Shown piece after piece: positions 1 through 5,244 of a stretch of DNA of 6,010 bases. The notes under the pieces were generated by a model. The model was not told the DNA's origin. It worked only from the letters and a program-made list of their open reading frames with translations, and searched no databases. Position 1 is the first letter of the stretch; each line of letters opens with the position of its first letter. The DNA comes from an uncultured Atopobium sp. GTDB taxonomy: Bacteria > Actinomycetota > Coriobacteriia > Coriobacteriales > Atopobiaceae. The translations under genes were made by a program, and so were the position numbers. Location: assembly GCA_937926845.1 (NCBI GenBank), contig CALBBS010000107.1:1-6010 (forward strand), written 5' to 3'.

Positions 1-1392
1 GTGGGTGACGTTCATGACGCGGGTCTTGAGGCCCATGATGCCGCGGGTTGGAATCTTGAACTCAAGGTGCGTCTGAGTCTCGCCGGTGTCCATGATGGAC
101 ATGGTGCCGCCAACGTTACCAAAGACCTCAATGACCTTGCCAGCATACTCTGGATTGCACTCAACAACAGCCTGCTCAATAGGCTCAAGCGTGTGGCCCT
201 GAGCGTCCTTCTTGAACAGAACGCGAGGACGACCAACCTGGAATTCAAAGCCTTCGCGGCGCATGCTCTCCATAAGAACGGAGAGGTGCAAAATACCGCG
301 ACCAGAAACCTCAATACCCGTCTTATCAGGAAGCTCCTCGATGCGCATGGTGACGTTATTCTCGCGCTCTGTCATCAGGCGCTCTTTAAGCTGACGGCCA
401 CCAACAATGTCCCCCTCACGGCCAACAAGTGGCGAGGTAGAAGGCTCAAAAATAATGGAAAGAGTTGGTGGATCAATCTCAATTGGATCTAGCTCAACAG
501 GGTTCTCTGGGTCAGTGTAGACGTCGCCAATATCAGTGTTATCAACGCCAACGATTGCCGCAATATCACCTGCGTCAACCTCGCTGCACTCCTTACGACC
601 AAGGTAGTCAAAGGTAAAGAGCTGCTTGACCTGACTCATAGCGCGGGAACCATCATTTTTGACAACAAGAATCTTATCGCCCGTATGAACAGTTCCGGAA
701 TAGACACGGCCAATACCAATGCGGCCCAGGTAGTCGGAGTGATCGATGGTGACGCACTGCATAGCAAGAGGTCCGTCAATATCAACATCTGGAGCTGGAA
801 GGCCGTCGATAATCATGTCGAGAAGTGGGAACATATTGTCGTTGTCATCATTTGGATCAAGGCGAGCGTAACCATTAACGCCAGAAGCAAAGATGACGTG
901 CTCCATGGTGAACTCAAGCTGCTCATCAGTTGCGCCAAGATCCATCATCAAGTCAAGAGAATCGTTGACAACAGCCTCTGGACGAGCGCCGTCACGGTCA
1001 ATCTTGTTGACAACCATCATGATAGAAAGGCCTGCGTCGATAGCGTGGCGCAGAACAAAGCGAGTCTGTGGCATAGGGCCCTCAGCTGCGTCAACCAGCA
1101 AAAGCGCACCGTCAGCCATCTTCAAAACACGCTCTACCTCGCCGCCGAAGTCAGCGTGGCCAGGGGTATCAATAACGTTGATCTTGACACCCTTGTACTC
1201 AATAGAGATGTTCTTTGCCAGAATGGTAATTCCGCGCTCACGCTCCTGATCGTTGGAGTCCAAGATTCTCTCTTGAACCTGCTGGTTCTCGCGGAATGCA
1301 TCGGTTGCCTTAAGCATCTGGTCAACCATGGTGGTTTTACCGTGGTCAACGTGGGCGATGATAGCAATATTTCTGATGTTGTCTTGACGCAT
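1..1392 (-). CDS. typA: TypA/BipA ribosome-associated GTPase, N-terminal 464 codons (C-terminus beyond the window edge)
   Basis: Translational GTPase of the EF-G-like superfamily; it binds the 70S ribosome and is known for roles in ribosome assembly and in growth under stress or cold. The frame is open from the ATG at 1392 down to base 1. It shows the G1 loop AHVDHGKT (residues 13-20), RERGITI (51-57, switch I), DTPGH (75-79) and NKID (129-132), followed by the domain II beta-barrel and an EF-G-like domain III. Family members are about 610 residues, so roughly 145 C-terminal residues, including the TypA-specific C-terminal domain, are missing because of the window edge, not because of damage. 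The start is the first Met before the conserved RNIAIIAHVDHGKT. Upstream is only a purine-rich stretch (GAGAGATAGAGA), not a strong Shine-Dalgarno. It lies 127 nt downstream of the unknown 152-aa gene on the same strand. Identification is secure. Confidence 0.96.
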   Translation of the reverse strand, partial: MRQDNIRNIAIIAHVDHGKTTMVDQMLKATDAFRENQQVQERILDSNDQERERGITILAKNISIEYKGVKINVIDTPGHADFGGEVERVLKMADGALLLVDAAEGPMPQTRFVLRHAIDAGLSIMMVVNKIDRDGARPEAVVNDSLDLMMDLGATDEQLEFTMEHVIFASGVNGYARLDPNDDNDNMFPLLDMIIDGLPAPDVDIDGPLAMQCVTIDHSDYLGRIGIGRVYSGTVHTGDKILVVKNDGSRAMSQVKQLFTFDYLGRKECSEVDAGDIAAIVGVDNTDIGDVYTDPENPVELDPIEIDPPTLSIIFEPSTSPLVGREGDIVGGRQLKERLMTERENNVTMRIEELPDKTGIEVSGRGILHLSVLMESMRREGFEFQVGRPRVLFKKDAQGHTLEPIEQAVVECNPEYAGKVIEVFGNVGGTMSIMDTGETQTHLEFKIPTRGIMGLKTRVMNVTH

Positions 1393-1443
1393 AAGTCTCT
1401 ATCTCTCGAAGGTATGTGTTTGGACTTGCTACTTCAGGTCCAA

Positions 1444-1472
1444 TTTTTATCAGCTTTAGAACTTTAGTGCAA
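1444..1472 (-). promoter_or_regulatory. Possible weak promoter for typA
   Basis: On the minus strand, TTGCAC (1467-1472; 3 of 6 matches to TTGACA) is followed 17 nt later by TAAAAA (1444-1449; 4 of 6 matches to TATAAT), about 50 nt before the typA start. The spacing is ideal but both boxes are poor. Transcription could equally read through from the 152-aa gene, since I found no convincing terminator between the two genes. Confidence 0.25.
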
Positions 1473-1519
1473 TTACGTGCCTAGAGCGCCCAGAAATTTC
1501 AATGAACGCAGCTTTTTCA

Positions 1520-1978
1520 TTACAGAAGTGGCTCAAGCTCCCCTGCTGGAGCGGGATCAGACCACACAAACTGGTCGCCTTGGCCTTTTCCGTGGACTAA
1601 AGAATATGCCGAGAAACTCTTATAGCCCTTCTCGCCAAACTCAAGAAGCACGGCATCTTCGTAACCGCCCTCTTTGAGCAGTTGAATGGCTCCCTCATAT
1701 ACAAGCGCATAGCGAACGGGCTCTTCAAGTCCCGCTTCTTTATCGCCCTTCTGTTTTGCCAGATCAAGCACGCGCTTATGAGCGCCCTCAAGCAGCTCCT
1801 CTGGGCCGTCATCGGAGAACTCATAGCTTGCAACCGTGCCTGCTGCATCCTCAACTACAAGCAAAACGTTGAGTGATTGGCCATCTGCAAGCAGGTCAAA
1901 CGCATCTCCAAGCAGCTCAGTTGAGAGCATATCAAGCTGGGGAGAAACTCCATCTTTGCGCTCGTTGTTTTCGGCCAT
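1520..1978 (-). CDS. Conserved-looking hypothetical protein, 152 aa, acidic and soluble
   Basis: I do not recognise this protein. It starts at the ATG at 1978, preceded by a strong Shine-Dalgarno AAGGAG four nt upstream, and ends in TAA. It has no signal peptide and no membrane segment. The first ~12 residues are charged and likely flexible (MAENNERKDG). A probable helix-strand region follows, with LLVVEDAAGTVASYEF near residues 39-54, a helical stretch ELLEGAHKRVLDLAKQKGDKEAG, then YALVYEGAIQL and EDAVLLEFGEKG. The pattern suggests a small single alpha/beta domain, but no catalytic motif stands out. It sits between the terminator of the sugar operon and typA, with its own probable promoter, so it belongs with typA and not with the PTS genes. 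That the frame is real follows from the strong ribosome binding site and protein-like composition; its function is unknown. Confidence 0.82.
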   Translation of the reverse strand: MAENNERKDGVSPQLDMLSTELLGDAFDLLADGQSLNVLLVVEDAAGTVASYEFSDDGPEELLEGAHKRVLDLAKQKGDKEAGLEEPVRYALVYEGAIQLLKEGGYEDAVLLEFGEKGYKSFSAYSLVHGKGQGDQFVWSDPAPAGELEPLL

Positions 1979-1982
1979 GCCG

Positions 1983-1988
1983 CTCCTT
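1983..1988 (-). promoter_or_regulatory. Ribosome binding site of the 152-aa gene
   Basis: AAGGAG on the minus strand, four nt before the ATG at 1978. It is the best Shine-Dalgarno in the window and supports this short unrecognised gene as real. Confidence 0.8.
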
Positions 1989-2016
1989 AGCGTCGTTTTT
2001 GTAACTATTGTTCTCT

Positions 2017-2045
2017 ATGATACATCGCACAAGAAAAGAGGTCGA
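2017..2045 (-). promoter_or_regulatory. Probable promoter of the 152-aa gene, overlapping the upstream terminator
   Basis: On the minus strand TCGACC (2040-2045; 4 of 6 to TTGACA), a 17-nt spacer and TATCAT (2017-2022; 5 of 6 to TATAAT). The predicted start near 2010 gives a leader of about 30 nt ending in the AAGGAG site. The -35 lies inside the terminator stem of the sugar operon, so the two signals would share DNA. Confidence 0.4.
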
Positions 2046-2067
2046 AAGCAAAAAGACTTCGACCTCT
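2031..2067 (-). terminator. Rho-independent terminator of the EIIB-EIIC-GatZ operon
   Basis: A perfect 10-bp stem, AGAGGTCGAA paired with TTCGACCTCT (2037-2046 with 2058-2067), has an 11-nt loop. On the minus strand it is followed at once by a T-rich tail (TTTCTTG, continuing from the stem's last T). On the plus strand no T-run follows, so it works for minus-strand transcription. It lies about 80 nt after the GatZ-like gene's stop and separates the sugar operon from the 152-aa gene and typA. Confidence 0.85.
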
Positions 2068-2147
2068 CAGGTTTGTCAGCTATCTGTCCAAAATCTGACC
2101 GCACGGACGTTACAACAGTAAAACACCGCGTCTGAAAGCACGAGCAC

Positions 2148-3428
2148 TTACTCTGCCAGTACCTCACGGATGCGCGTAGTAACTCCCTCAAGCCTATAGC
2201 ACTCAACATACTGACGAAGAGGGCGCTTAATGTGGTCAACCACAAAGCGCTGTCCATCAATATTGAACTGAGCAAGGTTCTTGTACAGGTGCTCGGTTGC
2301 GGCTTTGACCTCGTCGTTATTGAATGCATAATGACCAGAAATATCAAGAATATCCAGCGACAGTTTGTGATCAGCAAGAATCTGCTCAACAGTCAGATTG
2401 ACCTGGTCACCCACCATCCACTTACGCCAACGCTCAGTCTCAATTGCCTTGACCAACAGGGTGTTTCTCAAGCCGGAGACCTCGTCTGCCTTCAGGAGAC
2501 CTTCTTTAACCAGAAGATCCTCTACGTCGCAAAGCTTCAAATATGCGCGAGTCTCCTCTGTTCCGTACTGTGGAGCTACGTTTGAAGCGGTTACATTTGC
2601 AGGAGTGTGCTCAAGCAACGTCACGTCATCAAGGTAGTCTGCATTGTGCTCCTTAAGACCAACACCGTAGCTCTTGGCCATCTCAGCAAGGCTAATGGCA
2701 GCCTCAAAATCATAATGTCCAACCTGCTCCGTAAGACGTGTAAGCGTTCCCGTCTGTCCAACAATAAAGGTTGGCATAGGCAGTCCTTTTGCGGTCAGTT
2801 CACTCTTAAGCTGCTCAATAAAGGTGTGATACTTGTCGGTAGAGGTCAAGCCACCATTTGTTTCCTCGGTACCAACCTCATAGCCAATCTCAGGAAGACC
2901 GCGAGAAACACGTTCCTTCTCGCACCACTCAATCAAATCAACGGTACGGCGAAGAACCACATCAAGCGGAATAACCTTGCCAATCTCAAAAGGATCCTTA
3001 GTTGGGTCAATCATCAGCAGGTCAAAACCGTTAAGCATGTCGGCAAGATAGGACTTCTTGGCAAGCTCCATAGCTTCATCTTCTGGAAGGTGAGCGTTGC
3101 GCTCCTCGTCGCGCTGCCAAGGACCACCGTGGTCGCGGCAGAGGTAATACAGACCGTCAAAGCCAACCTTCTGAGCTGCTTCAGCAATATCATCCGAGAA
3201 ACGCTTCTGATCCCAAGAATTTACGTATCCCCCGCCAAGTTCATCAAGGTCTACCTGGTTTCTAGATGCAATAAACATCAGAGGAAAATCGCAGTCTCTA
3301 CCAAGTTCAAAAGCTGCCTGGAGCAGGTTGGGCGACATCGGTCCAATTCCCAAAAGCGTAGCGGACTTTCCTGTGTCTTGAAGCTTAAGCAACCCTTCAA
3401 CAGCTTTTTTAATTGGTAGCTTTTCCAT
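2148..3428 (-). CDS. GatZ/KbaZ-family protein (class II D-tagatose-bisphosphate aldolase non-catalytic subunit family), possibly a ketohexose-phosphate epimerase
   Basis: A 426-residue protein, close to the usual ~420 of GatZ/KbaZ (COG4573 type). Seen against remembered E. coli GatZ: IASRNQVD (53-60) matches EATSNQVN; RDHGGPW (98-104) matches the GGDHLGP loop; IDPTKDP (140-146) lies at the HLDASMS strand; VGTEETNGG (185-193) matches IGTEVPVPGG; EHNADY (260-265) matches EAHSTDY. The C-terminal pattern RWRKWM, then LDILDISGHYAFNN, matches YWKKYY...LLDIRYSLSDRIRYYW. In enterobacteria GatZ/KbaZ stabilises the aldolase GatY/KbaY, which splits tagatose 1,6-bisphosphate. No GatY is visible here, and some members of this family have been reported to epimerise fructose 6-phosphate and tagatose 6-phosphate at C4. 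The start ATG has AAGGGG five nt upstream. It is the last gene of the PTS operon. Family assignment is good; the exact reaction is open, and the sequence is clearly divergent from GatZ. Confidence 0.85.
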   Translation of the reverse strand: MEKLPIKKAVEGLLKLQDTGKSATLLGIGPMSPNLLQAAFELGRDCDFPLMFIASRNQVDLDELGGGYVNSWDQKRFSDDIAEAAQKVGFDGLYYLCRDHGGPWQRDEERNAHLPEDEAMELAKKSYLADMLNGFDLLMIDPTKDPFEIGKVIPLDVVLRRTVDLIEWCEKERVSRGLPEIGYEVGTEETNGGLTSTDKYHTFIEQLKSELTAKGLPMPTFIVGQTGTLTRLTEQVGHYDFEAAISLAEMAKSYGVGLKEHNADYLDDVTLLEHTPANVTASNVAPQYGTEETRAYLKLCDVEDLLVKEGLLKADEVSGLRNTLLVKAIETERWRKWMVGDQVNLTVEQILADHKLSLDILDISGHYAFNNDEVKAATEHLYKNLAQFNIDGQRFVVDHIKRPLRQYVECYRLEGVTTRIREVLAE

Positions 3429-3433
3429 AATTA

Positions 3434-3457
3434 CCCCTTCCCAAGAGTGTTTCTTGG
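3434..3457 (-). promoter_or_regulatory. Ribosome binding site of the GatZ-like gene with an abutting small hairpin
   Basis: AAGGGG (3434-3439, minus strand) lies five nt before the ATG. One base upstream of it is a perfect 6-bp hairpin, CCAAGA paired with TCTTGG (3441-3446 with 3452-3457, loop of 5). The hairpin leaves the Shine-Dalgarno single-stranded and could keep it open or influence initiation. Confidence 0.5.
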
Positions 3458-3460
3458 TAA

Positions 3461-3493
3461 TAAGAAGGGCGTGGGGGTTGAATCCCTACGCCC
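3461..3493 (-). terminator. GC-rich hairpin between EIIC and the GatZ-like gene (possible attenuator or processing/stabilising structure)
   Basis: The arms 3467-3476 and 3484-3493 can form a 10-position stem, GGGCGTAGGG with CCCCACGCCC on the minus strand, with one A-C mismatch and a 7-nt loop. On the minus strand it is followed by TTCTTATT, a modest T-rich run. It sits inside the operon, so partial termination or 3'-end protection of the EIIB-EIIC message is plausible. On the plus strand the stem is better (G-U instead of A-C) and CTCTCCTTTT follows, but no plus-strand gene is there to end. Confidence 0.45.
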
Positions 3494-3557
3494 CTCTCCT
3501 TTTAACTTCGATTTTTAAGGTCTAAGACCAAAAGGTACATGCGTTTCTCGCTATGTA

Positions 3558-4628
3558 TTACTTGTTGTCCTCAAGCTTTGGCTTAGTAAGAACAAGGATT
3601 GCAACACCCACTGCAACGCCAATTGCCATATCAAGGGTGTAGAGGGCAATGTTGTTTGTAGCTGCAGCAACAATCATGCCACCGTGAGGAACAAAGCACT
3701 CAACACCGTGCCAAGCAGCAAGACCAGCACCAACTGCAGAACCAATCATGATTGCAGGCAGGGTGTGTGCAAGATCCTTAACAGCAAAGGGGATTGCGCC
3801 CTCAGTAATACCAATGAGTCCCATGAAGACTGCAGAGATACCCATCTGCCTATCAGTGTCGTCAAACTTGCTGCGAGCAATAAGAGATGCAACACCGCAG
3901 ACCAGTGGAGGAATAGCAACTGCAACACGGAATGCGCCGTTAGGACCATAAACACCTGCGGTCATAAGTGCCATGGTGAAGGTAGAAGCAGTCTTGTTGA
4001 CTGGGCCACCCATATCAAATGCGGTCATAAGGCCAATTACAATACCAAGTACAACTGCGGAACCGCCCTGAAGGCTTGAAAGCAGGCTGGTCAGCCAATC
4101 CATGAATGCGCCAAGTGGAGCTGCCAAAACGTAGATGTAGAGCATGCCAAGAGCCAGTGAAGACAAACTTGGAATGATCAGAATTGGCATGATGGTGCGG
4201 ATGGTGTTATTAACCTTCCAGCTCTTCATCCACTGGACAAGGTAGCCAGCAGCAACGCCAAGGACCATTGCACCAAGGAAGCCGGTTGAAACCTGTACCT
4301 CACCTACAGGAACAGGATTGCTTGCAAGGTAACCAAGGACAAAACCAGGTGCCAGAGCAGGCTTTCCGCCCAAAGAATAGGCAATGTAAGCAGCAAGGAC
4401 AGGAATCATCATCTTGATGCCAGCCATACCAATAAGGTTAAGGCTCTGCATCAAAGGATTGGTGACTTCAATACCGTCTTTTCCTGCAGTTCCCGTAGCC
4501 AGCGAGAAGGCCAAGAAGACTCCGCCAACTACGACAATAGGAATAAAGTACGAAACACCAGTGTTAAATGCCTTTAGAAGGTCTTTGCCGACCTTGCCCA
4601 AAACTGAGGGACTCTTTTCCTCTGCCAT
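3558..4628 (-). CDS. PTS fructose-family permease, EIIC subunit
   Basis: Membrane subunit of the phosphoenolpyruvate sugar phosphotransferase system. It carries the sugar across the membrane while EIIB phosphorylates it. The 356-residue protein is strongly hydrophobic with about 8-10 membrane segments. It carries the fructose-class EIIC signatures: ALAPGFVLGYLAS (91-103), FDMGGPVNKTA (204-214), GITEGAIPFA (273-282) and VPHGG (313-317). These place it in the fructose-mannitol superfamily as a stand-alone IIC domain, not a fused FruA. A GTG at 4661 would add 11 residues, but GAGAGGAG lies six nt before the ATG at 4628, inside that extension, so 4628 is the start. The gap to EIIB is 44 nt, consistent with one transcript. 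The true substrate cannot be read from the sequence; with a GatZ-like partner a ketohexose or polyol is likely. Confidence 0.93.
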   Translation of the reverse strand: MAEEKSPSVLGKVGKDLLKAFNTGVSYFIPIVVVGGVFLAFSLATGTAGKDGIEVTNPLMQSLNLIGMAGIKMMIPVLAAYIAYSLGGKPALAPGFVLGYLASNPVPVGEVQVSTGFLGAMVLGVAAGYLVQWMKSWKVNNTIRTIMPILIIPSLSSLALGMLYIYVLAAPLGAFMDWLTSLLSSLQGGSAVVLGIVIGLMTAFDMGGPVNKTASTFTMALMTAGVYGPNGAFRVAVAIPPLVCGVASLIARSKFDDTDRQMGISAVFMGLIGITEGAIPFAVKDLAHTLPAIMIGSAVGAGLAAWHGVECFVPHGGMIVAAATNNIALYTLDMAIGVAVGVAILVLTKPKLEDNK

Positions 4629-4634
4629 GGGTTT

Positions 4635-4642
4635 CTCCTCTC
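4635..4642 (-). promoter_or_regulatory. Ribosome binding site that fixes the EIIC start
   Basis: GAGAGGAG on the minus strand, six nt before the ATG at 4628. It argues against the in-frame GTG at 4661. Confidence 0.75.
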
Positions 4643-4672
4643 TTCTTCCTTGCGTTATCACTTACGCGCGTG

Positions 4673-4993
4673 CTACTCAGCCAGCGCAACTACCTGATCA
4701 ATAACCTTTGCTGGATCTGCGATAGCCAGCGAAGGATCCAACGTTAGAACACGACCCTCATCGCGTTTCTCGTCAAAACGCTCGTCGCCTTCGATGCCAA
4801 TTGCAATGGCGAGAAGAACAACGTCAGCAGCGTCAACTTCGTCCTGTTCAAGCTCGTTCTCAATGCCATAACCGCCTTGAGCCTCTACCTTGAATTCATA
4901 GCCGCGACGCTCACACTCTTTCTCAATGGCCTCTTTTGCCATCCAGGTGTGAGCAATTCCAACCGTGCAAGCGCATACAGCAACGACGTTCAT
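4673..4993 (-). CDS. PTS fructose-family EIIB phosphocarrier subunit
   Basis: Cytoplasmic EIIB protein of 106 residues, the usual size for a stand-alone fructose-type IIB. It takes phosphate from EIIA on a cysteine and passes it to the sugar bound in EIIC. The N-terminus is a beta strand followed by the P-loop-like CTVGIAHT (9-16), with Cys9 as the expected phosphorylated residue. The family form is usually CPTGIAHT, so positions 2-3 of the loop are changed. The later VEAQGGYGIENEL (37-49) matches the family's VETQGS.G.EN.L segment, and DERF (70-73) matches the conserved RF end of the third strand. A TTG at 5011 would extend it by six residues, but AGAGGA seven nt before the ATG at 4993 sets the start. 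It is the first gene of the operon, divergent from the LacI-type regulator. No EIIA domain is fused to it. Confidence 0.93.
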   Translation of the reverse strand: MNVVAVCACTVGIAHTWMAKEAIEKECERRGYEFKVEAQGGYGIENELEQDEVDAADVVLLAIAIGIEGDERFDEKRDEGRVLTLDPSLAIADPAKVIDQVVALAE

Positions 4994-5000
4994 GGTTATG

Positions 5001-5006
5001 TCCTCT
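5001..5006 (-). promoter_or_regulatory. Ribosome binding site that fixes the EIIB start
   Basis: AGAGGA on the minus strand, seven nt before the ATG at 4993. It lies within the would-be extension from the TTG at 5011, so the shorter start is preferred. Confidence 0.7.
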
Positions 5007-5019
5007 CGCAAAGTAAGTT

Positions 5020-5042
5020 GTGAGCCCCTATGCGGGGCGCAC
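5020..5042 (-). other. Leader hairpin upstream of the EIIB gene
   Basis: GTG-A-GCCCC (5020-5028) pairs with GGGGC-G-CAC (5034-5042) around a 5-nt loop, giving 8 pairs with one internal mismatch. In the minus-strand transcript it forms a GC-rich hairpin about 14 nt before the EIIB Shine-Dalgarno. No T-run follows, so it is not a standard terminator; a stabilising 5' structure is the simplest reading. A second small inverted repeat, ACGTC with GACGT (5047-5051 with 5058-5062), lies next to it. Confidence 0.45.
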
Positions 5043-5115
5043 GAGCACGTCTTTTACGACGTACGTTTCCAACTCATACTTTGCATTGTTTCAATCTTTT
5101 TTAAAAGAGGATTTC

Positions 5116-5129
5116 GGTAAACGTCTAAT
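5116..5129. promoter_or_regulatory. Second LacI-type operator, degenerate copy
   Basis: GGTAAACGTCTAAT matches the perfect palindrome at 5154-5167 in 11 of 14 positions and keeps the central AAACGT. The centres of the two sites are 38 bp apart. It covers the -35 position of the predicted regulator promoter. Confidence 0.6.
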
Positions 5130-5137
5130 CTACCTTG

Positions 5138-5146
5138 TGTTATGAT
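5138..5146 (+). promoter_or_regulatory. Extended -10 promoter of the LacI-type regulator
   Basis: TGT followed by TATGAT (5141-5146), 5 of 6 to TATAAT with the TG of an extended -10. No good -35 lies 16-18 nt upstream, which is common for extended -10 promoters. The predicted start near 5153 falls at the edge of the perfect palindrome, so the regulator would repress itself. A minus-strand promoter for the PTS operon must lie in the same region, but I could not assign one; TTGAAA at 5089-5094 is the best -35 candidate and lacks a good -10. Confidence 0.5.
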
Positions 5147-5150
5147 GAAT

Positions 5151-5170
5151 TTTGTTAAACGTTTAACCAA
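5151..5170. promoter_or_regulatory. Principal LacI-type operator
   Basis: A perfect 14-bp palindrome, GTTAAACGTTTAAC (5154-5167), with a central CG and a further TT/AA pair outside one mismatch on each side. This is the shape of operators bound by LacI/GalR dimers, whose hinge helices insert at the central CG. It sits between the divergent PTS operon and the regulator gene. It lacks the TG...CA ends of a typical CcpA cre site, so the local regulator is the likelier ligand. Confidence 0.8.
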
Positions 5171-5244
5171 CGTGAAATCCAGCACACTCACTAACGTTGG
5201 TATTTTGCAAGTACCTTGTAAAAATTTCGGTGAAATGAGCGCCA

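Noticed and set aside
685..1467. Long plus-strand open frame (260 codons) over the typA region, and others at 1-492 and 893-1249
   Set aside because: They are antisense to a certain typA gene with all GTPase motifs; their translations show no family features and arise from its codon bias.
1501..1521. Terminator between the 152-aa gene and typA (AATGAA/TTCATT repeat)
   Set aside because: The stem is only six AT-rich pairs, overlaps the stop codon and lacks a T-run on the minus strand.
2607..3419. Plus-strand open frame of 270 codons opposite the GatZ-like gene
   Set aside because: It is antisense to a recognisable enzyme, has no good ribosome binding site context and no protein-like domain.
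3684..4079. Plus-strand open frame of 131 codons opposite EIIC, rich in Cys and Asn
   Set aside because: Its odd composition is the mirror of membrane-protein codons on the other strand.
4629..4661. Upstream GTG start for EIIC adding 11 residues
   Set aside because: The ribosome binding site for the ATG at 4628 lies inside this extension, and the added residues are not membrane-protein-like.
5151..5170. CcpA catabolite-response (cre) site
   Set aside because: The central CG and flanking bases fit, but the TG and CA ends of the cre consensus are missing; a LacI-type local operator explains the full palindrome better.
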